Assembly (NCBI GenBank): GCA_910587955.1
Contig: CAJUNN010000041.1
Span: 1 to 30,227, forward strand
Origin: an uncultured Lachnospiraceae bacterium
Lineage (GTDB): Bacteria; Bacillota; Clostridia; Lachnospirales; Lachnospiraceae
Length of the DNA stretch: 30,227 nt
Direction of reading: 5' to 3'
The notes under the pieces are model-generated. The model was not told where the DNA came from and did no database searches. It saw nothing but the letters and a program-made list of their open reading frames with translations. This document shows, piece by piece, positions 1 through 7,874 of this stretch. Both the position numbers and the translations under genes were made by a program. How positions within the stretch are numbered: position 1 is the first letter of the stretch; every line of letters begins with the position of its first letter.

Positions 1-175
1 GTGAATCCTTCTTGATAAAGTGCGCAGGGAGGGCTCCTGCGGAACTGGAATCAAAAACAGCAGGAGCCCGGATGGCGCACAGAAGGAAGAACGGACGCAA
101 AGCGGCCGTGAATCCTTCTTGATAAAGTGCGCAGGGAGGGCTCCTGCGGAACTGGAATCAAAGCGGAACTGGAAT
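1..175 (+). repeat. Intergenic palindromic repeat array, locus 1
   Basis: The right half of one monomer (1-51) is followed by a complete monomer (56-158) and an extra short copy of the end motif GCGGAACTGGAAT (163-175). Bases 1-55 and 108-162 are identical. The full monomer is a nested hairpin: arms 60-69/138-147 (GCAGGAGCCC/GGGCTCCTGC, 10 perfect pairs), 75-80/127-132 (GCGCAC/GTGCGC), 81-87/113-119 (AGAAGGA/TCCTTCT) and 92-98/102-108 (CGGACGC/GCGGCCG, one A.G mismatch) around an AAA loop. Arm 60-69 can pair equally well with 31-40, so neighbouring monomers could form alternative structures. The array ends next to the GGAGA ribosome site of the topoisomerase gene. Its left end lies outside the window. 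Repeat and pairing are seen directly; function is unknown. Confidence 0.9.
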
Positions 176-189
176 GGAGACATAAACTT

Positions 190-2427
190 ATGGAAGAACA
201 AATCATACGCACCGAATACTCGGACGTCATGCAGAAATCTTACATTGATTATGCCATGAGCGTGATCATTGCCAGGGCTCTGCCGGACGTGCGGGACGGC
301 TTAAAACCGGTGCAGAGAAGGACGCTGTACGATATGTACGAGCTGGGGATCCGCTGGGATCGTCCTTACCGGAAGTGCGCACGTATTGTGGGAGATACCA
401 TGGGTAAATACCATCCTCATGGGGACAGCTCCATCTATGAGGCTCTGGTCGTGATGGCCCAGGAATTTAAAAAAGGCCTGCCCCTGGTGGACGGACACGG
501 AAACTTCGGCTCCATTGAGGGAGACGGGGCGGCGGCCATGCGCTACACGGAAGCCAGGCTCCAGAAAGTGACTCAGGAGGCATTCCTGGGGGATTTGGAC
601 AAAAATATCGTGGATTTCGTGCCGAATTTCGACGAGACGGAGAAGGAGCCCTCTGTCCTGCCAGTGCGGCTGCCGAATCTTCTGGTCAACGGATCCGACG
701 GAATCGCCGTTGGCATGGCCACCAGCATTCCGCCTCACAATCTGGGAGAGGTGATTGATGCGGCCAAGGCGTATCTGAAAAACCCGGAGATCTCTACGGA
801 AGAGCTTCTGGAATTGATGCCGGGGCCGGATTTCCCCACCGGAGGAATCGTGGTTAACAAGGATGAGCTTTGCGCCATCTACGAGACGGGCATGGGAAAA
901 ATCAAGGTCCGGGGCCGGGTGTCGGTGGAGAAAATAAAGGGCGGCAGAGAGCAGTTGGTGATTACGGAGATCCCTTATCCCATGATCGGGGCCAACATCG
1001 GTAAATTTTTAAATGACATTGCCTCCTTGGTGGAATCCCGCAAAGCCCCGGAAATCACGGACATTTCCAACCAGTCCTCCAAAGAAGGCATCCGCATTGT
1101 GCTGGAGCTGAAAAAGGGGGCGGACACGGAAAATCTCAAAAATATGCTCTACAAGAAAACACGGCTGGAAGATACCTTTGGTGTCAATATGCTGGCTGTG
1201 GCCGACGGCCGGCCGGAGACGCTGGGGCTTAAGCAGATTCTGGAATATTACGTTGAATTCCAGTATGAATTGGCTACCCGGAAATACCGGACTCTTCTGG
1301 CAAAGGAACAGGAAAAGCGGGAGATTCAGGAAGGCTTAATCAAAGCCTGCGACGTGATTGACCTGATCATTGAAATCCTGCGGGGGAGCCGCAATATCAA
1401 AGAAGCCAAGGCTTGCCTGACGGCGGGAGAGACAGGGGCCATCCGTTTTAAATCCGAGGCTTCCCGAAAGCGGGCCTCAAAGCTTCGTTTTACGGACCGC
1501 CAGGCAGATGCCATTCTGGAGATGCGCCTCTACCGCCTGATCGGACTGGAAATCCAGGCTCTTATGGAGGAAAACGCCAGGACCTTAAAGGACATTGCAC
1601 TCTATGAAGATATTCTGGAAAATCACGCCAGCATGACGAAGGTGATTGTCCGGGAGATGGATGCCATCAAAAAGGCCTATGCAAGGCCCAGGCGCACATC
1701 CGTAGAGAATGCCCAGGAGATTGTCTTTGAGGAGAAAAAGGTAGAGGAGATGCCGGTAATGTTCCTGATGGACCGCTTCGGGTACGCCAAGACGGTTGAT
1801 CTGCCCACCTACGAGCGCAACAAAGAGGCGGCGGACAGCGAGAACAAATACGTATTCTCTTGTATGAATACGGGGCGCATCTGCGTATTTACGGATACGG
1901 GAAAGCTGCACACCATCAAGGTTCTGGATCTGCCCTTTGGAAGATTCCGGGACAAAGGCGCACCCATTGACAATTTCAGCAATTACAGCAGCAGCGGGGA
2001 GCAGATGGCGGGAATTGCCAGTATGGAGGATATTAAGGAAAAGCGCCTGCTCTTTGGAACGGCATTCGGCATGCTCAAAGTGGTGGAGGGCAGCGAATTT
2101 GAAACCGGAAAGCGGACAGTGGCAGCCACCAAGCTTCAGGAGGGAGATACCCTTCTCTGCGCGGCCGTGGTGACGGGAAGCGAGCAAGTGGTTCTCCAGA
2201 GCCAGGAGGGCTGTTTCCTGCGTTTTTCCCTGTCGGAGGTTCCCGAAAAGAAGAAGGGAGCCGTTGGTGTGCGGGGCATGCGCCTGGGAGAAGGAGATCG
2301 GCTGTCAGCCGTCCATCTCTATGAGCCGGGGCAGGAGAAGACTGTCGCATACAAAGAAAAGCAGCTGGTATTGAACAAGTTAAAAGCCGGGAACCGTGAC
2401 ACAAAGGGGGTAAAGGTCCGCGGCTGA
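190..2427 (+). CDS. parC: Type IIA DNA topoisomerase subunit A (ParC/GyrA family)
   Basis: Breakage-rejoining subunit of a type IIA topoisomerase, which with a ParE/GyrB partner passes one DNA duplex through another to relax, decatenate or supercoil DNA. Seen in the 745-residue product: the N-terminal winged-helix/tower region with HPHGDSSIYE at residues 75-84 (Ser80 and Glu84 match the quinolone-resistance positions Ser83/Asp87 of E. coli GyrA), RYTEAR with catalytic Tyr119, a long coiled-coil region, and a C-terminal beta-pinwheel with repeats such as GVRGMRL. I see no canonical GyrA box (Q-R/K-RGG-R/K-G), which favours a topoisomerase IV-like role, although naming in Clostridia is inconsistent. 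The start is set at 190 because GGAGA lies at 176-180 and the protein then begins MEEQIIRTEY; an in-frame GTG at 127 would read through the upstream repeat. parE probably lies just left of the window (inference). Confidence 0.9.
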   Translation: MEEQIIRTEYSDVMQKSYIDYAMSVIIARALPDVRDGLKPVQRRTLYDMYELGIRWDRPYRKCARIVGDTMGKYHPHGDSSIYEALVVMAQEFKKGLPLVDGHGNFGSIEGDGAAAMRYTEARLQKVTQEAFLGDLDKNIVDFVPNFDETEKEPSVLPVRLPNLLVNGSDGIAVGMATSIPPHNLGEVIDAAKAYLKNPEISTEELLELMPGPDFPTGGIVVNKDELCAIYETGMGKIKVRGRVSVEKIKGGREQLVITEIPYPMIGANIGKFLNDIASLVESRKAPEITDISNQSSKEGIRIVLELKKGADTENLKNMLYKKTRLEDTFGVNMLAVADGRPETLGLKQILEYYVEFQYELATRKYRTLLAKEQEKREIQEGLIKACDVIDLIIEILRGSRNIKEAKACLTAGETGAIRFKSEASRKRASKLRFTDRQADAILEMRLYRLIGLEIQALMEENARTLKDIALYEDILENHASMTKVIVREMDAIKKAYARPRRTSVENAQEIVFEEKKVEEMPVMFLMDRFGYAKTVDLPTYERNKEAADSENKYVFSCMNTGRICVFTDTGKLHTIKVLDLPFGRFRDKGAPIDNFSNYSSSGEQMAGIASMEDIKEKRLLFGTAFGMLKVVEGSEFETGKRTVAATKLQEGDTLLCAAVVTGSEQVVLQSQEGCFLRFSLSEVPEKKKGAVGVRGMRLGEGDRLSAVHLYEPGQEKTVAYKEKQLVLNKLKAGNRDTKGVKVRG

Positions 2428-2450
2428 GGAAATGAAGAAAGGTGAGGGGT

Positions 2451-3401
2451 ATGAAGGTATTGGTATTGCTGCCGCTGAACGAGAGGCAGAAAGAAAAGCT
2501 GGAGAAAAATTTCCGGCAGGTGACATTTTGCTATTGCGATCCGAAGAAGCTGACAAAAGAGGAGATTGCCCAGGCGGAGGTGATTCTGGGAAATGTGCCG
2601 CCGCTTCTTTTGAGCTGGGCCCGGTCCTTAAAGTGGCTGCAGCTGAACAATGCAGGGACGGAAGGATACTGCGACGGAAGCCTGCCAAGGGGTGTGATTC
2701 TGACCAATGCTACGGGAGCCTACGGGCTGGCCATCTCGGAGCATATGGTAGGGATGCTGTTCGCCCTGCAGAAGAAATTGAATCTCTATCAGCGGAACCA
2801 GCTTGCGCATACCTGGAAATGGGAGGGGCATGTGCGGGTGATTGAGGGCAGCCGGGTGCTGGTGGTGGGCCTGGGCGATATCGGAACGGCTTTTGCCAGG
2901 AAAATGAAGGCTCTGGGATGCAGGACAGTTGGCATTAAGCGCAGGGACGGCCGGAAGCCGGAAGGAGTGGATGATCTGTATACTCTGGAGCGGCTGGAGC
3001 AGCAGCTTCCCAAGGCCGATATTGTGGCCTTAAGCCTTCCGGGAAATGCGGATACATATCACCTGCTGAGCCGGGAGCGCATGGCAATGTTAAAGAAAAA
3101 CGCCGTGATCCTGAATGTGGGGCGGGGAATGACCCTGGACACGGACGCACTCACGGATGCCCTGAGGGAGGGACGCATTGCGGGAGCCGCCTTGGATGTG
3201 ACGGATCCGGAGCCTCTGCCTGAGGATCACCCTCTGTGGAGCATGGAAAATGTGATCATTACCCCTCACGTCTCCGGAGGATTCTCTCTGCCGGAGACTC
3301 TGGAGCAGATACTGGATATCTGTATCGCCAACCTGGAGTGTTATCTGGTGGGACGGCCCCTGCGCAATATCGTGGATTTTGAGACAGGCTATTGCCAATA
3401 G
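2451..3401 (+). CDS. D-isomer 2-hydroxyacid dehydrogenase, NAD-binding
   Basis: Member of the D-2-hydroxyacid dehydrogenase family, which reversibly reduces 2-keto acids with NAD(P)H in the cytoplasm. The 316-residue product has a flavodoxin-like N-terminal substrate domain and a central Rossmann domain with the dinucleotide motif GLGDIG. The family's catalytic triad is visible: Arg in NVGRGM, Glu in DVTDPEPLPEDHPLW, and His in TPHVSGG. The length fits the family (about 310-340). The ATG at 2451 is preferred over GTG at 2442 because it follows the purine-rich stretch AGGTGAGGGG and starts MKVLVLLP, the usual first strand. It begins 23 bases after the topoisomerase stop, so co-transcription is likely. 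Substrate cannot be deduced; glyoxylate/hydroxypyruvate and phosphoglycerate-type activities are all possible. Confidence 0.88.
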   Translation: MKVLVLLPLNERQKEKLEKNFRQVTFCYCDPKKLTKEEIAQAEVILGNVPPLLLSWARSLKWLQLNNAGTEGYCDGSLPRGVILTNATGAYGLAISEHMVGMLFALQKKLNLYQRNQLAHTWKWEGHVRVIEGSRVLVVGLGDIGTAFARKMKALGCRTVGIKRRDGRKPEGVDDLYTLERLEQQLPKADIVALSLPGNADTYHLLSRERMAMLKKNAVILNVGRGMTLDTDALTDALREGRIAGAALDVTDPEPLPEDHPLWSMENVIITPHVSGGFSLPETLEQILDICIANLECYLVGRPLRNIVDFETGYCQ

Positions 3402-3474
3402 ATCCGGTTGTGTGATATGATGGCGGAGAATACAGGCGGTGAATTTCACTGGATAGATAGATGAGGAGGCTGTT

Positions 3475-5145
3475 ATGGAGAATGAAATTACCAGCAAAAA
3501 TTTTATTGAGCAGATGATTGATAAGGATCTGGCCGAAGGGGTCTATGATACGGTGCACACCCGCTTTCCGCCGGAGCCCAACGGTTATCTGCATATCGGA
3601 CATGCCAAAGCCATCCTGCTCAATTACGGACTGGCCCGGAAGTACAAAGGAAAATTTAATATGCGATTTGACGACACGAATCCCACCAAGGAAAAGGTGG
3701 AGTTTGTGGAGTCCATTAAGGCCGACATCCAGTGGCTGGGCGCGGACTGGGAGGACCGGCTCTATTTTGCTTCGGACTATTTTGAAGAGATGTATGAAGC
3801 GGCAGTGAAGCTCATCAAAAAAGGCAAAGCCTTTGTCTGCGATCTGACGGCAGAGGAGATCCGCTCTTACCGGGGAACTCTGACAGAGCCGGGAAAGGAG
3901 AGTCCTTGCCGGAACCGGAGCGTGGAGGAGAACCTGGAGCTTTTTGAAGCTATGCGGGCCGGAGCATACAAAGACGGTGAAAAGGTGCTGCGGGCCAGGA
4001 TTGATATGGCTTCTCCCAACATCAATATGCGGGATCCGGTGATCTACCGGGTGGCCCATATCTCCCATCACAATACGGGGGATACCTGGTGCATTTATCC
4101 CATGTACGATTTCGCCCATCCCATTGAAGACGCCATAGAGGGCATTACCCATTCCATATGCACCCTGGAGTTTGAGGATCACAGGCCTCTTTACGACTGG
4201 GTAGTGAGGGAGCTGGAATACCCCGTGCCGCCCCGCCAGATTGAGTTTGCCAAGCTGTATCTCACCAACGTGGTGACGGGAAAGCGCTATATCAAAAAGC
4301 TGGTAGAAGAAGGAATTGTGGACGGTTGGGATGATCCACGACTAGTCTCTATTGCTGCTTTGAGGCGCCGGGGCTTTACGCCGGAGTCCATCCGCATGTT
4401 TGTGGATCTCTGCGGAGTTTCCAAGAGCCAGTCCTCGGTGGACTATGCCATGCTGGAGTACTGCATCCGGGAGGATCTGAAGCTGAAACGGCCCCGGCTG
4501 ATGGCAGTACTGGATCCCATCAAGCTGGTGATTGACAATTACCCGGAAGAGCAGGTGGAGTATCTGGAGGCTGCGAACAATCTGGAAAATGAGGAGCTTG
4601 GCACGCGGAAAATTCCCTTCTGCCGGGAGCTCTATATTGAGCGGGAGGACTTTATGGAAGAGCCCCCCAGGAAATACTTCCGGCTTTTCCCGGGAAATGA
4701 GGTGCGCCTGATGCACGCCTATTTTGTGAAGTGCGAAAGTTTTGTAAAGGATGAGTCGGGAAAGGTGACAGAGGTACACTGTACCTACGATCCGGAGACG
4801 AAGGCAGGCAGCGGATTTGCCGGACGCAAGGTGAAAGGAACCATTCATTGGGTTCCCGCTCCCTACGCCATGACGGCCCAGGTGCGCCTGTATGAAAATA
4901 TCATCGACGAGGAGAAGGGAGTTTACAACGAGGACGGAAGTTTGAATTTGAATCCCAATTCCCTGACCGTAGTGGAGAAAGCTTATCTGGAGCCCGGGTT
5001 TGCCGGGGCAAAGCCCTACGACAGCTTCCAGTTTGTGCGCAACGGATTTTTCTGCGTAGACGCAAAGGACAGCACAGAGGAGGAGCCGGTGTTTAACCGG
5101 ATCGTCTCTCTGAAAAGTTCCTTTAAGCTGCCCAAAAGCCAGTAG
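3475..5145 (+). CDS. glnS: Glutaminyl-tRNA synthetase
   Basis: Class I aminoacyl-tRNA synthetase that charges tRNA-Gln with glutamine. The 556-residue product begins with the catalytic Rossmann domain: FPPEPNGYLHIGHAKAI contains the HIGH signature at residues 40-43, followed by RFDDTNPTKE, which is diagnostic of GlnRS. The C-terminal half holds the two anti-codon-binding beta-barrels. Length matches bacterial GlnRS (about 550). The second signature, usually MSKRK-like, reads VTGKRY at residues 267-272, keeping the lysine-arginine pair but losing the serine; this is noted as a variant. GAGGAGG at 3463-3469 fixes the ATG. It lies 73 bases after the dehydrogenase and 8 bases before the MocR-type gene. 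GluRS is less likely, because the DDTNP motif and C-terminal barrels favour GlnRS. Confidence 0.95.
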   Translation: MENEITSKNFIEQMIDKDLAEGVYDTVHTRFPPEPNGYLHIGHAKAILLNYGLARKYKGKFNMRFDDTNPTKEKVEFVESIKADIQWLGADWEDRLYFASDYFEEMYEAAVKLIKKGKAFVCDLTAEEIRSYRGTLTEPGKESPCRNRSVEENLELFEAMRAGAYKDGEKVLRARIDMASPNINMRDPVIYRVAHISHHNTGDTWCIYPMYDFAHPIEDAIEGITHSICTLEFEDHRPLYDWVVRELEYPVPPRQIEFAKLYLTNVVTGKRYIKKLVEEGIVDGWDDPRLVSIAALRRRGFTPESIRMFVDLCGVSKSQSSVDYAMLEYCIREDLKLKRPRLMAVLDPIKLVIDNYPEEQVEYLEAANNLENEELGTRKIPFCRELYIEREDFMEEPPRKYFRLFPGNEVRLMHAYFVKCESFVKDESGKVTEVHCTYDPETKAGSGFAGRKVKGTIHWVPAPYAMTAQVRLYENIIDEEKGVYNEDGSLNLNPNSLTVVEKAYLEPGFAGAKPYDSFQFVRNGFFCVDAKDSTEEEPVFNRIVSLKSSFKLPKSQ

Positions 5146-5153
5146 AAGCGGTT

Positions 5154-6560
5154 ATGCAGGAGCTGACCATTCCTCTGAATCCAAAAGCGGGGATTCCTCT
5201 CTACGAGCAGATTTACCGCTATATTAAGGAAGATATTCAAAAAGGCCGTATCGGAGCAAAAGAGAAGCTGCCCTCCAGCCGTGCCCTGTCTGCACATTTG
5301 GAGGTTAGCCGCAGTACGGTGGATCTGGCTTATGGCCAGCTGCTGGCGGAAGGGTATCTGGAATCCGCACCCTGCAGAGGCTATTATGCCTGTTCCATGG
5401 AAGAGCTGTACCGGCTGGTTCCTGATACAGAGATGCAGGAACCAAAGGACACGGGGAAAACATTTGCTTATGATTACGATTTTACGCCCAACGGGATTGA
5501 TTTAGACAGCTTTCCCTACGGAATCTGGCGCAAAATCAGCCGGAATATTCTCATAGACGATAAAAAAGAGCTGTTCCGTCTGGGAGATCCCAAGGGCGAG
5601 CGGGAGCTGCGGGAGACCATCCGCAGCTATCTTCATCAGGCCAGAGGAGTAAACTGCAGCCCGGAGCAGGTGGTGCTGGGAGCCGGAAACGACTATCTTC
5701 TGCTTCTGTTATCGGCTGTGCTGGGAACGGGACACCGGATTGCTATGGAGACTCCCACTTACAAACATGCTTACCGCATTTTTGAACAGCTGGGATTTCT
5801 TCTTTCCACGGTGCCTGCGGATGCCCAGGGAATGCAGGTGGATCAGCTTCAAAAGACAGGAGCCGATATTGCCTATGTGATGCCTTCCCATCAATATCCC
5901 CTGGGGATTGTAATGCCCATTAAGCGCCGCCTGGAGCTTCTGGCCTGGGCGGAGGAAAGAAAAGGGCGGTATCTGATCGAGGATGATTACGACAGTGAAT
6001 TCCGCTATAAAGGAAAACCGATTCCCTCTCTTCAGGGTTCTGATTCCGGGGGACGGGTGATTTATATGGGGACCTTTTCCAAGTCCATAGCCCCGGCCAT
6101 ACGTATTAGTTATCTGGTGCTGCCCCGGGAGCTTCTGCGGCTCTGCGAAGAGAAGCTGTGCCTTTTTTCTTCCACGGTTTCCCGGATTGACCAGATGATT
6201 CTCAATACCTTTATTAAGGAGGGACATTTTGAGCGCCATCTCAACCGCATGCGCACTATTTATAAGCGGAAGCACGATCTCCTGCTGGCGGGCTTGAAAC
6301 CCCTGTCCGGCTTCTGCCGGGTTGCCGGGGAGCAGGCCGGAGTGCATCTCCTTTTGGAATTCCGGGACGGCAGGACAGAGGAAGAAGTGATTGACAGAGC
6401 CAGGGAGGCCGGGGTCCGCGTTTATCCTCTTTCCGAGTACCGCACAGGCGGAGAGAGGCGGGGAGAAGGAAGGTGTACGGCTGTGATTCTGGGGTATGCC
6501 ACCCTTTCCGAGGAAGAGATTGCAGAAGCGGCCAAAAGACTGGTTTCCGTGTGGAGCTAG
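5154..6560 (+). CDS. MocR/PdxR-type transcriptional regulator with aminotransferase domain
   Basis: A GntR-family DNA-binding domain (about residues 1-75, with the recognition segment LPSSRALSAHLEVSRSTVDLAY split here by one loop) is fused to a fold-type I aminotransferase domain (about 100-468). The aminotransferase part shows EDDYDSEFRYKG and the PLP-lysine region GTFSKSIAPA with Lys310, so PLP binding is expected. Members of this family sense PLP or amino compounds; PdxR activates PLP synthesis genes. The 468-residue length is typical. No pdxST genes are visible and the gene is not divergent from a likely target, so the regulon cannot be inferred. Start at 5154, 8 bases after glnS; the ribosome site is weak (AGAAGCGG), which suggests translational coupling to glnS. 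Confidence 0.88.
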   Translation: MQELTIPLNPKAGIPLYEQIYRYIKEDIQKGRIGAKEKLPSSRALSAHLEVSRSTVDLAYGQLLAEGYLESAPCRGYYACSMEELYRLVPDTEMQEPKDTGKTFAYDYDFTPNGIDLDSFPYGIWRKISRNILIDDKKELFRLGDPKGERELRETIRSYLHQARGVNCSPEQVVLGAGNDYLLLLLSAVLGTGHRIAMETPTYKHAYRIFEQLGFLLSTVPADAQGMQVDQLQKTGADIAYVMPSHQYPLGIVMPIKRRLELLAWAEERKGRYLIEDDYDSEFRYKGKPIPSLQGSDSGGRVIYMGTFSKSIAPAIRISYLVLPRELLRLCEEKLCLFSSTVSRIDQMILNTFIKEGHFERHLNRMRTIYKRKHDLLLAGLKPLSGFCRVAGEQAGVHLLLEFRDGRTEEEVIDRAREAGVRVYPLSEYRTGGERRGEGRCTAVILGYATLSEEEIAEAAKRLVSVWS

Positions 6561-6570
6561 GTGCCGTCTC

Positions 6571-6603
6571 TTGACAAGCATACCCTGCATCATCTCCTAT
6601 AAT
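6571..6603 (+). promoter_or_regulatory. Promoter-like hexamers with long spacer (possible small-RNA promoter)
   Basis: Perfect TTGACA (6571-6576) and TATAAT (6598-6603) occur downstream of the regulator gene, but the 21-base spacer is longer than the usual 16-18. They point toward the terminator hairpin at 6636-6681 with no ORF between, so any transcript would be only about 70 nt. Both hexamers are seen directly; activity is uncertain. Confidence 0.3.
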
Positions 6604-6635
6604 AGGTCTTCGGACCGCTCGGTATCATGCAAAAA

Positions 6636-6681
6636 GGGATATTGTCCGCAAGCCCCAGGGCGTTTGGACAATATCCCTTTT
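6636..6681. terminator. Bidirectional intrinsic terminator between convergent genes
   Basis: A perfect 12-bp inverted repeat (GGGATATTGTCC at 6636-6647, GGACAATATCCC at 6666-6677) has TTTT on the + strand side and AAAAA at 6631-6635, which is a T-run on the minus strand. It separates the regulator gene (ending 6560) from the convergent YtxH-like gene (ending 6699). Confidence 0.88.
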
Positions 6682-6698
6682 ACAGATATGGTTTCTGT

Positions 6699-7016
6699 TT
6701 ATTCCGCAATGTCTTTTTTCACAGCGTCTGCCGCATCCGCCGCGTCTTCTGCGATCTCCCGGGCGGCATCCTTCACATCCTCTGCTACCTCCTGGGCAGC
6801 TTCTTTGATATCTTCCGCAGCCTCTTCCACAGAGCTTAAGGATACATATCCTCTTCCAGCGGTGTCCAGATCCTCTTCGAAATCGTCGTCCAGATCTTCA
6901 TCCAGATCGTCAAAGGTGTCCTCCGGTGCAAAATATTTCTTGTAGATGGCGACTCCTCCGGCTATTGCTGCGCCTACAATAGCCAGACGGCCTAAAATTT
7001 TTAAAAATTTCTTCAT
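6699..7016 (-). CDS. YtxH-like small membrane-anchored acidic protein
   Basis: The only minus-strand gene. The 105-residue product starts MKKFLKILGRLAIVGAAIAG and has a single N-terminal membrane segment (about residues 8-26), a strongly acidic Asp/Glu linker (about 31-52) and a C-terminal Ala/Glu/Asp/Lys-rich amphipathic helix with repeated AxD/AAxE heptad-like spacing. This architecture resembles YtxH/general-stress-type proteins, but a specific function cannot be assigned. The start at 7016 is set by AAGGAGG (7027-7033 on the complement) five to ten bases upstream; a longer reading to 7109 lacks this support. It is divergent from the LiaF-like gene and shares a 174-base AT-rich control region with it. 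Both encode envelope-associated proteins, so joint stress regulation is possible (inference). Confidence 0.75.
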   Translation of the reverse strand: MKKFLKILGRLAIVGAAIAGGVAIYKKYFAPEDTFDDLDEDLDDDFEEDLDTAGRGYVSLSSVEEAAEDIKEAAQEVAEDVKDAAREIAEDAADAADAVKKDIAE

Positions 7017-7127
7017 GATACAGATTCCTCCTTCCGGAATTTTGTTTTTAATTTGTCTGTTGGGAACATTTCCCTTATTGTAATACGAATTAGGGGAAAA
7101 GAAAAGCAAAAAAATATAAAAATTTTA

Positions 7128-7156
7128 TTGCCAGTATAAAAAATATGGTTTACTCT
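7128..7156 (+). promoter_or_regulatory. Predicted sigma-A promoter for the LiaF-like operon
   Basis: TTGCCA (7128-7133), a 17-base spacer and TACTCT (7151-7156) lie about 35 bases upstream of the start at 7191, inside an AT-rich divergent region. The -10 is imperfect. A matching minus-strand promoter for the YtxH-like gene is expected in 7040-7120, but I could not place it with confidence. Confidence 0.45.
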
Positions 7157-7190
7157 AATAGATAGGTTAAAAAGGAAAGGACAAACGATA

Positions 7191-7874
7191 ATGAAAAAGA
7201 GCATGAGTAATGTGGTTTGGGGACTGCTTCTGATTGTTGTAGGCATCGGTTACGGGGGCAGCAGCCTGGGCTTTTGGGATTTCAGCATTTTCTTTAAAGG
7301 CTGGTGGGCGCTTTTTATTATCATTCCCTGTTTGGTGAATTTGATACAGTACGGGTTCAACGGAGGCAATGTGCTGGGTCTGTGCATCGGCATCGCCCTG
7401 TTTTTGAGTGCCCAGGGTTTTCTGGAGTTTTCTATGGTGCGCAAGCTCTTAGTACCTGCAATCCTGATCATGGTGGGGATCAGCCTCCTTCTCGGAAATA
7501 CCAGAAGGCAGATCCGGGATCAGCACGGCAATCAGATTCCCTATGAAAAGGGCGGATTTGACGTATCTGCCGTATTCGGCGGGCGGAAGATGAAATACGA
7601 CGGCCAGGTATTTGAGGGGGTTACGGTAAATGCGGTCTTTGGTGGTGCAGAGCTGGATCTGCGCATGGCGGTCATTCAGCAGGATGTGCGTATTGACGCT
7701 ACGGCCGTTTTCGGGGGCATCGACATTTATGTTCCCTCCAACGTGATTGTAAAAGTTATGTCTACTCCTGTTCTGGGAGGAGTGACCAACAAAGCTGCGG
7801 CGCCTACAGAGGTACCCTGCCATACGCTTTATGTGAATGCTACCTGTGTGTTCGGAGGAGTGGATATTAAATGA
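7191..7874 (+). CDS. LiaF-like membrane protein (cell-wall-antibiotic response, 4 TM)
   Basis: The 227-residue product has four predicted membrane segments in the N-terminal half (about residues 7-27, 33-53, 58-76 and 82-102) and a C-terminal soluble beta-rich domain with repeated AVFGG/AVFGGAELDL/AVFGGIDIYV/CVFGGVDI motifs. This is the layout of the LiaF/YvqF family and its C-terminal DUF2154-like domain. In Bacillus, LiaF inhibits the LiaRS two-component system that responds to envelope damage. No liaRS genes are nearby, so the regulatory role is uncertain. AAGGAAAGG precedes the ATG. The stop overlaps the next gene's start (ATGA at 7871-7874), which indicates translational coupling with the Maf-HAD gene. 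Confidence 0.8.
   Translation: MKKSMSNVVWGLLLIVVGIGYGGSSLGFWDFSIFFKGWWALFIIIPCLVNLIQYGFNGGNVLGLCIGIALFLSAQGFLEFSMVRKLLVPAILIMVGISLLLGNTRRQIRDQHGNQIPYEKGGFDVSAVFGGRKMKYDGQVFEGVTVNAVFGGAELDLRMAVIQQDVRIDATAVFGGIDIYVPSNVIVKVMSTPVLGGVTNKAAAPTEVPCHTLYVNATCVFGGVDIK

Noticed and set aside
1..180. ERIC-like element
   Set aside because: Length and intergenic palindromic nature are similar, but the sequence does not match the ERIC core and the host is a Firmicute.
20..259. Small ORFs and N-terminal extensions that run through the repeat arrays (for example GTG at 127, ATG at 24152, the frame reading AELESKQQ)
   Set aside because: They lie inside palindromic repeats, use different frames at different loci, and the real genes have ribosome sites directly before later starts.
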